Source of the DNA: VFKE01 sp043758025 | Lineage (GTDB): Bacteria > Verrucomicrobiota > Verrucomicrobiia > Verrucomicrobiales > Verrucomicrobiaceae | Direction of reading: 5' to 3' | DNA length: 9,936 nt | Assembly: GCA_043758025.1 (NCBI GenBank) | Contig: JAYVOH010000238.1 | Location: 1 to 9,936 of the forward strand | Shown: one piece after another, positions 1 through 6,063 of the stretch | Layout of the letters: each line of letters begins with the position of its first letter | Position numbering within the stretch: the stretch's first letter is position 1 | Translations under genes and position numbers: made by a program | Notes under the pieces: generated by a model | What the model saw: only the letters and a program-made list of their open reading frames with translations | Databases searched by the model: none | What the model was told of the DNA's origin: nothing

Positions 1-145
1 GCACTCCAAATCAAGCCGCTTCTCGCCCTCAGTCAGCACTCTTTACCTCAAAACTTCAATCGCCTGTGGGATGGCTGTGATTTCTTCCAAACCCAAAAAC
101 CCGCGCTAAACTAACAACAATCCACTGCGCTCAGCGCGTCCACTA
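1..145. repeat. Possible dispersed repeat at the left edge
   Basis: This stretch lies beyond the conserved part of the neighbouring minus-strand gene. Seen directly: positions 126-136 form the 11-base palindrome GCGCTCAGCGC (one unpaired centre base), flanked on both sides by the hexamer TCCACT/TCCACTA. On the minus strand the frame of the neighbouring gene, after its stop at 106-108, reopens for about 20 codons, including EEITAIPQAIEV, and stops again at 43-45. Palindromes of this kind and short orphan coding-like segments are typical of dispersed intergenic repeats in Verrucomicrobia. The EITAIP string also recalls ISAs1-type transposases, but this is memory only and the segment is too short to call. 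The left limit is unknown because the window begins here. Confidence 0.3.
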
Positions 146-705
146 CTTCGGGGGAAGACCACCTTGTCCGGCCCCGGTTCTCTCGGATCAACAAAGCTCG
201 GCTTGTCATCGGGTGACTTGAGCGCCTGCCAGCCGGGATAGATGCCGTTGGCAAGCCGCACTTTGTCATGGGGCTTGGGCAGGTCGTCCTGGCCGTCCTT
301 GGTCTTCTGGCCAGCGATGTGATAGGAGCCGGGTGCGAGCGCATTCTGCGTGACGGGCGGCTTGCCTTCCTCGCCCTGCCAGATGCAGGCAATGCGCAGG
401 AGGTCGGTGTCGAAGCAGGCCCAGAGGTTGTGGCCGAGGTTCAGGATGAGGCCGCGCGGGGTGAGGTTTTTCTTCGGGAAAATCTCGCCTAGGTTGCGCG
501 CGTCGAGCACGGAACTAAAGAACGGGAAGTCCGGCTCCACCCATTTGGCCCACTTGCGGCCATCCGCGCCCGCCATGGCGTTTTCATCGAGCGCGGATTT
601 TGCCGGAGTCTTGGGTTTTTTGGTGGCCTTGTTGTCCTTGGCATCAAGCGAAGGAACCAAGGAAAATAAAGTGACCAAGACAAGCGAGAGCGCGGGGTTA
701 AGCAT
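106..705 (-). CDS. Truncated secreted DUF6797-like protein
   Basis: 199 residues from the ATG at 705; an upstream GTG at 735 is open too, but the ATG gives a clean signal peptide (MLNPALSLVLVTLFSLVPSLDA, cut after residue 22). A Lys/Pro-rich linker covers about 23-40. Residues 55-180 look like the start of the DUF6797-type domain of large secreted Verrucomicrobia and Planctomycetes proteins: PFFSSVLDARNLG (61-73), NLTPRGLILNLG (80-91), WACFDTDLLRIACIW (95-109) and LANGIYPGWQ further on. The family assignment is from memory. Those proteins are usually several hundred residues long, often with a cytochrome c module. This one stops right after the first block, and its last 14 residues (RSSGRAERSGLLLV) are coded by palindromic, repeat-like DNA, so it is probably a broken gene remnant. 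The function of the domain is unknown. It is divergent from the PQQ-propeller gene. Confidence 0.6.
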   Translation of the reverse strand: MLNPALSLVLVTLFSLVPSLDAKDNKATKKPKTPAKSALDENAMAGADGRKWAKWVEPDFPFFSSVLDARNLGEIFPKKNLTPRGLILNLGHNLWACFDTDLLRIACIWQGEEGKPPVTQNALAPGSYHIAGQKTKDGQDDLPKPHDKVRLANGIYPGWQALKSPDDKPSFVDPREPGPDKVVFPRSSGRAERSGLLLV

Positions 706-739
706 GGCAGTTGGTGGGAACAGGATGAGGCACACGAGT

Positions 740-767
740 CTGTCAATATTTCGTGCCAGAGTATGAA
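740..767 (+). promoter_or_regulatory. Weak candidate promoter for the PQQ-propeller gene
   Basis: CTGTCA (740-745) and TATGAA (762-767) each match the sigma-70 -35 and -10 consensus at four of six bases, with a 16-base spacer. Transcription would begin near 774 and give a leader of about 65 bases before the ATG at 839. It lies in the 133-base gap between divergent genes, which must hold promoters for both. The match is weak and could be chance. Confidence 0.22.
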
Positions 768-838
768 CGATGTCTTCGTTTCATTTGCTTCATTGTTCGT
801 GCATTATGCCCTTTTTAACGCATCTCCATTTCACCGTC

Positions 839-2134
839 ATGAAACATCCGATCCTCCCCTGCTCCGTTCTTTTCTTCAGCGTCCTTTCACTATCCATTCA
901 TGCCGAGGACTGGGCGCGGTTTCGCGGACCCAATGGCTCCGGTGTCGCGGATGCGAAAAATCTGCCCGCAACCTTTGATGCTTCCAACACCGCCTGGAAA
1001 GCAGACATCGGTCGCGGTTATTCATCGCCGGTCATATACAAGGACAAGGTCTTCCTCACAGCGGAAGCCGGACCGGGCAAACGATCCGTTCTGTGTCTCA
1101 ACGCGGGCAACGGCAAACTCCTGTGGAGCTACGCAGTGACTTTTACCGAGCACAAACAAAACGGCCTCAACAGCTTTGCCTCGTCCACACCGTTCGCTGA
1201 TGCCGAACGCGTCTATGTGAACTGGACCAGCGGCAATGCCGTGGAGGCGCTCGCTCTTGATCACTCAGGCAAACTCCTCTGGCACAACACCCACGTGGCT
1301 GATTACATTCACGAACACGGCTCCGGCGCGTCCGCCATCGTCGCCGACGGCATCATGCTGGTGCGCGCGGAGTTCGACACCGGCAAGAAAGGCCAGACCT
1401 TCGCCACGCCCGAACAAATGAATTGGAAGAGTTCCATCGTCGGGCTCGACATTGCGACTGGGAAGCAAAAATGGAAACTCGAAATACCCAACACCCTCAA
1501 TCCTTACAGCACTCCCATCGTGCGCGATTCCGGCAGCAAGCGCGAGTTCATTCTTGCCAACACCACCAGTGGCTACATGGGCATCGACGCGCTCAGCGGC
1601 AAGATCAACTGGCAGCACAATCCCGGCTACCAGCAGCGCAGTGTCGGCTCCTTCATTCTGAAAGACGACGTGCTCTTCTCCACTTTCGGGCAAGGCGATG
1701 GTGGCAAGGAAAGCACCTTGCTGAAACTCGGCGGCAGCAAGCCGCAGATCATCGGCTCCATCATCAAGAACATTCCCTACGTCCCCACTCCGCTGCTCAT
1801 GGGCGACCGCCTTTATCTCATTCGCGACGGCGGCATCATCACTTGTGTGAAATTCCCCACCGGCGACGAAATTTACAACGAGCGACTGCCGGGCACCGGC
1901 GGACGCGGCGCACGCTATTTCAGCAGCCCGGTCGCCGCCGATGGTAAAATTTACTGTGCCTCCCAATCCGGCGATGTCGTCGTCATCAAGGCCGGGGACA
2001 AATTTGAAACGCTCGCCACCAACAAGCTCGACAGCCCCATCAATGCCACGCCCGCCATTGCCTGGAACCACCTTTTCATCCGCACGGACAAAACTCTTTG
2101 GTGCATCGGCAGCAAAACCCAGCCCGTGCCGTGA
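839..2134 (+). CDS. Exported PQQ-type beta-propeller protein
   Basis: 431 residues from the ATG at 839. The frame is open further upstream, but this start puts a signal peptide (residues 1-22, ending SLSIHA) directly before EDWARFRGPNGSG, the usual mature N-terminus of these proteins. The rest is a series of blade repeats of the PQQ-like (BamB/quinoprotein dehydrogenase) fold. Each pairs a SSPVIYKDKVFL-type strand with a D-x-x-x-G-K-x-x-W turn: LNAGNGKLLW, LDHSGKLLW, LDIATGKQKW, IDALSGKINW and a last FPTGDEIY. I see no dehydrogenase active-site module and no lipobox, so it is a free periplasmic or secreted propeller. Such proteins are abundant in Verrucomicrobia and Planctomycetes and mostly uncharacterised. 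They may act as binding or scaffold proteins, and PQQ binding should not be assumed. No terminator is evident before the next gene, 107 bases downstream. Confidence 0.88.
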   Translation: MKHPILPCSVLFFSVLSLSIHAEDWARFRGPNGSGVADAKNLPATFDASNTAWKADIGRGYSSPVIYKDKVFLTAEAGPGKRSVLCLNAGNGKLLWSYAVTFTEHKQNGLNSFASSTPFADAERVYVNWTSGNAVEALALDHSGKLLWHNTHVADYIHEHGSGASAIVADGIMLVRAEFDTGKKGQTFATPEQMNWKSSIVGLDIATGKQKWKLEIPNTLNPYSTPIVRDSGSKREFILANTTSGYMGIDALSGKINWQHNPGYQQRSVGSFILKDDVLFSTFGQGDGGKESTLLKLGGSKPQIIGSIIKNIPYVPTPLLMGDRLYLIRDGGIITCVKFPTGDEIYNERLPGTGGRGARYFSSPVAADGKIYCASQSGDVVVIKAGDKFETLATNKLDSPINATPAIAWNHLFIRTDKTLWCIGSKTQPVP

Positions 2135-2241
2135 ACATCATCCGGCTTTTCAAGTCCGCTGAAATCGCCGGTTGCATCCCGGGCAAAATTGCCTGAATAA
2201 AATTGCAACTTTCCGCCGCGACTGCGGTTGAAATAATCGTC

Positions 2242-2667
2242 ATGGAACCCCTCAGTCCTCAAGACCCACTTTCTAAATTGCTCGGCAAGGCCAAGGCCGT
2301 GGAGTCGCGCCCGAACTTCACGCAAAACGTGATGCGTTCCGTGCGCCAGCTTCCCCAAGGCCAGACGGTGTGGGAACGAATGTCAGAATGGTTTGATGCC
2401 AGGTTCAGCATGCGCCCCGTGCTCACGGCAGCCTGCGCGGCGCTTCTCGCAGCAGCGATGACCGGCTACTGGCTCCATGAGAAGGATGGCATTGCCCCCT
2501 CAAATACGGTCGCGATCGTAGAAAATTCCCCCGCTCCGTCTTCAATTGGCACGGCAGAAAATGATGTCGCCGCCGCCCTCGATCAGATGGAGCAATTGAG
2601 CATCCTGCTGGCCCAGCAGGACACGCGTTCCATGTCTGACAGTGATCTGGCCCTCCTGCTTTACTGA
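2242..2667 (+). CDS. Small single-pass membrane protein, anti-sigma-like layout
   Basis: 141 residues from the ATG at 2242, chosen because the following MEPLSPQDPLSKLLGKAKAV opening resembles N-termini I recall in Verrucomicrobia membrane proteins; the frame is open upstream to 2203. Residues 1-57 are polar and helical, with PNFTQNVMRSVRQLP (24-38) looking like an amphipathic helix. Residues 58-78 form one membrane segment (RPVLTAACAALLAAAMTGYWL) with basic residues on its N-terminal side, which predicts a cytoplasmic N-terminus. Residues 79-141 would lie outside the membrane and end with a helix rich in Leu, Gln and Asp. A short cytoplasmic helical part, one membrane helix and a small outer domain is the layout of anti-sigma factors, but there is no zinc motif (HxxxCxxC) and no sigma gene next to it. 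Function unknown. Confidence 0.7.
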   Translation: MEPLSPQDPLSKLLGKAKAVESRPNFTQNVMRSVRQLPQGQTVWERMSEWFDARFSMRPVLTAACAALLAAAMTGYWLHEKDGIAPSNTVAIVENSPAPSSIGTAENDVAAALDQMEQLSILLAQQDTRSMSDSDLALLLY

Positions 2668-2708
2668 AACAGGGCCGGAGGAATCATCTGCGGAATGTTT
2701 TCCTATGC

Positions 2709-2736
2709 TTGACTTGTCCAACTTGTCGGCGATAAA
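2709..2736 (+). promoter_or_regulatory. Candidate sigma-70 promoter for the RRM gene
   Basis: TTGACT (2709-2714, five of six consensus bases) and GATAAA (2731-2736, four of six) are separated by 16 bases. It lies just after the stop of the preceding gene, and transcription would start near 2743, immediately before the first leader hairpin. This placement supports it. Confidence 0.45.
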
Positions 2737-2742
2737 TCGCGC

Positions 2743-2844
2743 GTCGGCGTGGCTCCCAACACGCCATCAGGAATCTGGTTTCAACGCCATGGATCGGACC
2801 TCTTGTGCAATTCCATGGCGAGTTAAAAAGATAAAACCAGTTCA
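2743..2844 (+). promoter_or_regulatory. Structured 5' leader of the RRM gene
   Basis: Two hairpins fill the space between the predicted transcription start and the start codon. The first pairs GGCGTG (2746-2751) with CACGCC (2760-2765) around an 8-base loop. The second is nested: an inner 9-bp perfect stem, CGCCATGGA (2785-2793) with TCCATGGCG (2812-2820), around an 18-base loop, enclosed by an outer 7-bp stem, CTGGTTT (2775-2781) with AAACCAG (2834-2840). The asymmetric internal loop has CAA on one side and an A-rich 13-base strand (2821-2833) on the other. The outer stem ends four bases before the ATG and would cover the ribosome-binding region, where no GGAGG-like sequence is present. A leader that folds over the start site of an RNA-binding protein gene suggests autoregulation or temperature control. 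The pairing is seen; the role is inferred. Confidence 0.5.
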
Positions 2845-3300
2845 ATGAATCTCTACGTCAGCAACCTCTCCTACCAGCTCACCGACGCTGAGCTGAGGGA
2901 AGCCTTCGAAGCCCACGGCATGGTCAGCAATGCCCGTATCATCCTCGACCGCGAAACCGGACGCTCCCGTGGCTTCGCCTTTGTGGAAATGCCCAACGAC
3001 GATGAGGCCCGCGCGGCCCTCAACGCCCTCAACGACTCTGAACTTCAAGGACGCCCACTCAAGGTCGTCGAAGCGCGTCCGCGTGAAGATCGTCCGTATC
3101 AAGGCAAGCCCAGCGGTGGTGGCGGCGGCGGATTCAGACCTCCCGGAGGTGGCGGCGGTGGCGGTTACTCTGGTGGTGGTGGCGGAGGAGGCAGCGGTGG
3201 AGGTGGTGGCGGATTCCGCGACAAAGGCAAAAAGAACTGGGACCGTGGTAAACGTGACGGTTTCGGCGGCGACGGCGGCGGTGGCGGCGAATGGGAATAA
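2845..3300 (+). CDS. RRM RNA-binding protein with glycine-rich tail
   Basis: 151 residues. Residues 1-79 are one complete RNA recognition motif: RNP2 is LYVSNL (3-8) and RNP1 is RGFAFVEM (42-49), with Tyr4, Phe44 and Phe46 as the aromatic residues expected to stack on RNA bases. The alternation beta-alpha-beta-beta-alpha-beta can be followed through to LKVVEAR (72-78). Residues 91-123 are four blocks of six or seven glycines separated by Phe, Tyr or Ser. A basic segment (125-138, with five Lys/Arg near DRGKRDG) and a second glycine block (139-148) follow, ending EWE. This is the layout of the cold-inducible Rbp proteins of cyanobacteria and the glycine-rich proteins of plants, which bind single-stranded RNA and act as chaperones or post-transcriptional regulators. 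It is cytoplasmic and appears to be transcribed alone, with its own promoter, leader and terminator. Confidence 0.93.
   Translation: MNLYVSNLSYQLTDAELREAFEAHGMVSNARIILDRETGRSRGFAFVEMPNDDEARAALNALNDSELQGRPLKVVEARPREDRPYQGKPSGGGGGGFRPPGGGGGGGYSGGGGGGGSGGGGGGFRDKGKKNWDRGKRDGFGGDGGGGGEWE
3115..3213 (+). repeat. Glycine-codon tandem tract inside the RRM gene
   Basis: Near-continuous GGT/GGC/GGA codons encode glycines 91-123, interrupted by FRPP, YS and S. A second shorter tract lies at 3259-3288. The codons are mixed rather than one pure triplet unit, so slippage is possible but moderated. The tract makes a low-complexity flexible tail and produces long spurious reading frames on both strands. 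Confidence 0.85.
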
Positions 3301-3326
3301 ATTCCTCGTCCCGAATCAAACATTTC

Positions 3327-3363
3327 AAATGGCGCTGGCTTGCCAAGCCCGCGCCATTTTTTT
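3327..3363 (+). terminator. Intrinsic terminator of the RRM gene
   Basis: AAATGGCGC (3327-3335) pairs with GCGCCATTT (3351-3359). After one T/C mismatch, GGCTT (3337-3341) pairs with AAGCC (3345-3349) around a GCC loop. The stem runs into a seven-T tract (3357-3363). It lies 26 bases after the RRM stop codon. Read from the other strand the same hairpin is followed only by TTTGAAATG, so it should be weaker for the convergent hydrolase operon ending at 3388. Confidence 0.9.
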
Positions 3364-3387
3364 AGGTAGTCGCAAGCTGCGTTGTTC

Positions 3388-4554
3388 TCACCCGAGTTGA
3401 TCAAACACTTCCACCAGCTTCAACGCCTTCTCCCCCGGCAGCACGCCGACCTCCATCTGGTTCATCACATAGGAAAATCCGAGGCCTCGCTCAGGATCGG
3501 CAAACGACAGACTGCCGCCCGCCCCCGGATGTCCGAAGGCAGAAAGTGACTTCCCAAAAAGAGCGCGCGACTTCTTTCCCGCCGTGTCCACCGGATCGCG
3601 CATCATGCCCGCGCTGAAGGCCAGTTCTGAGCACAAGACGGCGTCAGTCCCTTGCGAAATCGTCTGGGTGAGCAATCGAATAATCCGCTCCGGCACCACC
3701 TGCCGCCCACCCCAACGCCCGCCGTTGGCCAGCATGGCATAGAATTTTCCCAATGCCGATGCCGTGCCAATTCCGCCCATGCTGGCCAGTCCCAGCGCCC
3801 AAGTTGTCGGCTGGTTCATTTGCTGGATCGAGTTCAAACCGGCTGGCGACTGGAAGGCTCGCTGCGTGAGCGAGCCACGAGTATTCATGGCTTGCAAAAA
3901 TGGATCCTGCCCCGACTCCGCCCGGAGCTTGCCGGGATAAAGAGTCGCCACACGCGGACACTGATCGGGAGGAAGACCAATCCAGAAATCCAATCCCAAA
4001 TGAATAAATAATTTATCGTGTAAATAATGCCCTAAACTTTCATTATCAGTTATATAGATAATGATTTGATCTAAGATAAAACCAAAGGTTCGAGCATGGT
4101 AAGCCTGACAGGTTCCTGGCGGAAAAAGTGGCGCTTGCTCCTCGATAACCTTGATCACAGCCTCGTAATCCGTAATTGAAACCGTCTTGTCCAGTGCGCA
4201 CAGCCCGGCGGCGTGGCTCAATACTTGGGCAAACGTGATCCGCTCCTTTCCCGCTGCTGCGAATCCCGGCCAGACCTCGCAAACGCCATCATCCAGCGTC
4301 AAACCCGCCTCATCAAGTGCGAGCAAACAGGCCAGTGCCGCAGGCCCCTTGGTCGCGCTCCAGACCGGCACCAGCGTCTCTGACGTCCATTCCCGGGTGC
4401 GCTCCCGATCCATGTGCCCGCCAGCCAGCGACACGATTTCCTCTTCACCCCGCCAGACGCTGAACGAGGCACCAATTTCGCCGCGTTCGCGAAAATTCTG
4501 CTCAAAAACTCGCGCAAACTTTTCGCGCTCTTGCTCTGACAACGGCGGCTTCAT
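3388..4554 (-). CDS. Cytoplasmic serine hydrolase, beta-lactamase/family VIII esterase fold
   Basis: 388 residues from the ATG at 4554; the frame is open upstream but would run back into the preceding gene. Class C beta-lactamase/EstB-type signatures are in order: SATK (66-69) with nucleophile Ser66 and Lys69, YHARTFGF (152-159) with Tyr152 in the place of the YxN motif, and FGHPGAGGS (340-348) in the place of the KTG box. A histidine-glycine box and the WSATK form are usual for family VIII carboxylesterases rather than true beta-lactamases, so ester hydrolysis is more likely than drug resistance. There is no signal peptide, which also argues against a periplasmic lactamase. The substrate is unknown. 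The gene starts 7 bases after the TPR-like gene and forms an operon with it. Positions 3985-4085 (residues about 157-190) are strikingly AT-rich although the protein there still looks like the family. Confidence 0.88.
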   Translation of the reverse strand: MKPPLSEQEREKFARVFEQNFRERGEIGASFSVWRGEEEIVSLAGGHMDRERTREWTSETLVPVWSATKGPAALACLLALDEAGLTLDDGVCEVWPGFAAAGKERITFAQVLSHAAGLCALDKTVSITDYEAVIKVIEEQAPLFPPGTCQAYHARTFGFILDQIIIYITDNESLGHYLHDKLFIHLGLDFWIGLPPDQCPRVATLYPGKLRAESGQDPFLQAMNTRGSLTQRAFQSPAGLNSIQQMNQPTTWALGLASMGGIGTASALGKFYAMLANGGRWGGRQVVPERIIRLLTQTISQGTDAVLCSELAFSAGMMRDPVDTAGKKSRALFGKSLSAFGHPGAGGSLSFADPERGLGFSYVMNQMEVGVLPGEKALKLVEVFDQLG

Positions 4555-4561
4555 GGCCAGT

Positions 4562-5038
4562 TTAGAGCTTGTCCTTGATCGTCTCCAGATCGGGATCGAA
4601 TCGCGCCGACCGCCGCAGGCTCGCGTCCATCTCAAAGGACTTGCGGAGCATTTTCATCGCCCCGGTCACATCGCCCAAGCGGGCGCTGTAGCACCCGGCA
4701 TTGTAGTAGAACACCGGTTTCTCCCGGAGCGCCGGCGGTCCATTCAGCAGCATCTCCAGCGCCTCCCCAGTGCGCCCCAGTTCATGCAAACAGTAAGCCT
4801 CGTGGATAAATCCTCCGGGTTCCCCAGGCTCGCTCTGGCGCAATCGCTTCGCGAGTTCCAGCGCCTCCTTCCATCTGGCCTCGCCCATCAGACTCAGCAC
4901 GAGAATTTCCAACACATCCCCGCGCCCGAGGAATTTCGCGGGCAGCGATTGCAATTCGCGCCAGACATCGCGGAACATGCCCAGTTCCAGATAGCCCTGC
5001 GCGGAAATGATCTTGCGTTCGTGTTCGTCCATGTCCAT
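4562..5038 (-). CDS. TPR-like helical repeat protein
   Basis: 158 residues from the ATG at 5038; a second ATG at 5032 is equally possible. No signal peptide or membrane segment. The sequence is a run of helix pairs with tetratricopeptide character: ISAQGYLELGMFRDVWRELQ (11-30), then VLEILVLSLMGEARWKEALELA, then FIHEAYCLHELGRTGEALEML, then VFYYNAGCYSARLGDVTGAMKMLRKSF, each with small residues and an aromatic at TPR-like positions. The end (RFDPDLETIKDKL) is a common closing motif of such proteins, in which the last repeat is followed by a DPDL segment. TPR arrays bind other proteins, and the partner here is unknown. It is the first gene of a two-gene operon with the serine hydrolase 7 bases downstream and is divergent from the nucleotidyltransferase. 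Confidence 0.8.
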   Translation of the reverse strand: MDMDEHERKIISAQGYLELGMFRDVWRELQSLPAKFLGRGDVLEILVLSLMGEARWKEALELAKRLRQSEPGEPGGFIHEAYCLHELGRTGEALEMLLNGPPALREKPVFYYNAGCYSARLGDVTGAMKMLRKSFEMDASLRRSARFDPDLETIKDKL

Positions 5039-5048
5039 CAAAACATAC

Positions 5049-5073
5049 GCCTGCAACGGTTCCGTTTGCAGGC
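5049..5073. promoter_or_regulatory. Inverted repeat between divergent genes
   Basis: GCCTGCAACG (5049-5058) is the inverse complement of CGTTTGCAGGC (5063-5073) apart from one extra T, around a 4-base centre GTTC. It lies in the middle of the 62-base gap between the TPR-like gene (minus, start 5038) and the nucleotidyltransferase (plus, start 5101). In so short a divergent gap it could be an operator serving both directions, or a leader hairpin. No clear -35/-10 pair is seen on either side. Confidence 0.35.
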
Positions 5074-5100
5074 CGCTGAATGAGAACGTAAATCGTGCCA

Positions 5101-6024
5101 ATGAACAAGGCTTTTGTTTTGGGTGCTGGACTGGGCACACGGCTCCGGCCCCTGACTGATCAGTTGCCGAAACCCCTGATCCCGGTCCTGCGACGGCCCT
5201 TGATCACTTATGCCTTCGACCAACTCCTCGCCTCCGGCCTGAACGAGTTTATTGTGAACACGCATCATCTTCCGGAAAAATACTTGGAGACGTTTCCCGA
5301 TTTAACTTACCAAGGAGCACCCCTCACCTTCCGCCACGAACCAGTATTGCTGGAAACCGCAGGTGGAATCGCCAACATCGCGGACTTCCTGGGCAACAAA
5401 CCCTTTCTTGTATTCAACGGTGACATTCTCACCGACCTTCCGCTGTTGCCTTTGATCCAGGAACACGGACGCAGCGGAAATCTCATCACCCTCGCCCTGC
5501 GCTCCACAGGTCCCGCGCGTCACATTGCTTTCCATGCCGCAAGCGGTCGCCTCACCGACATTCGCAACAAGCTTGCTTCCGGAAATCCCGGCACCCATCA
5601 GTTTACTGGCATCTACGCCGTCAGCCCTGAATTCCTGAAACACCTCACGCCGGGCAAGATCGAATCGGTCATCCCGGTGTTCCTCAAGCTGATCGCCAGT
5701 GGCGGGCGCATCGGCGGAATCGTCATTGATCAAGGCAAATGGAGGGACTTGGGCGATCGCGAAAATTATCTCGCAGCCCATAAGGAACTTCTCGGCGTGA
5801 AAAATAATTTCGTTCCTATTTCACCCACCGCGCGGATTCATCCCACCGCCCGACTGCTGGGAGCCACCGTAGTCGGAGACAACGCTGAGATCGGTGCCAA
5901 CGCTGTCCTGGAAGACTGCATTCTCTGGCCGGAAGCTCGGGTCTCCGAAGGTGCCGATCTCAAATCCTGCATCGTGCGCAGCGGCATGACCGCGCGTGGC
6001 ACTCTGCGCAATGCAGACGTGTGA
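5101..6024 (+). CDS. Sugar-1-phosphate nucleotidyltransferase, MurU-like with beta-helix tail
   Basis: 307 residues from the ATG at 5101; a GTG two codons earlier is less likely. The N-terminal domain has the nucleotidyltransferase signature GAGLGTRLRPLT (8-19) followed by LPKPLIPV (22-29), a sugar-binding ETAGGI (85-90), the metal-binding Asp108 in FNGDIL, FTGIY (168-172) and DxGxWxDxG (210-218). These are features of the RmlA/GlmU/mannose-1-phosphate guanylyltransferase superfamily and of MurU, which makes UDP-MurNAc from MurNAc-1-phosphate. Residues 240-307 are hexapeptide-like turns (ARIHPTARLLGATVVGDNAEIGANAVLEDC) of a left-handed beta helix. Pseudomonas MurU is about 220 residues and lacks this part. 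The downstream AmgK-like kinase supports a role in amino-sugar recycling, but mannose-1-phosphate or another sugar phosphate cannot be excluded. It is the first gene of a four-gene operon. Confidence 0.82.
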   Translation: MNKAFVLGAGLGTRLRPLTDQLPKPLIPVLRRPLITYAFDQLLASGLNEFIVNTHHLPEKYLETFPDLTYQGAPLTFRHEPVLLETAGGIANIADFLGNKPFLVFNGDILTDLPLLPLIQEHGRSGNLITLALRSTGPARHIAFHAASGRLTDIRNKLASGNPGTHQFTGIYAVSPEFLKHLTPGKIESVIPVFLKLIASGGRIGGIVIDQGKWRDLGDRENYLAAHKELLGVKNNFVPISPTARIHPTARLLGATVVGDNAEIGANAVLEDCILWPEARVSEGADLKSCIVRSGMTARGTLRNADV

Positions 6025-6063
6025 GCTTGCAATCCCGCCCGGCCCGCCGAACAATCCGCGCCC

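Noticed and set aside
1265..2071. 268-codon open frame on the minus strand, inside the PQQ-propeller gene
   Set aside because: It lies entirely antisense to a gene with clear family motifs. Its composition (Gly, Ala, Val, Asp) is what GC-rich third positions produce in the opposite frame, and no domain is recognisable.
2182..2193. Short palindrome GGCAAAATTGCC after the PQQ-propeller gene, considered as a terminator
   Set aside because: It has only four or five pairs and no T tract follows, so it is too weak to call.
2642..2848. Short plus-strand open frame bridging the gap before the RRM gene
   Set aside because: It overlaps the end of the membrane protein gene and the structured leader, has no recognisable features, and the promoter and hairpins explain the gap better.
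2930..3404. Open frames in other phases over the RRM gene, rich in Val/Ala, Pro or His
   Set aside because: They come from the glycine-codon tract read in other frames. The RRM frame has both RNP motifs and a terminator placed for it.
3388..4554. Antibiotic-resistance beta-lactamase
   Set aside because: It has no signal peptide, a YHA instead of a YxN motif and a GHPG instead of a KTG box. These point to a family VIII-type esterase.
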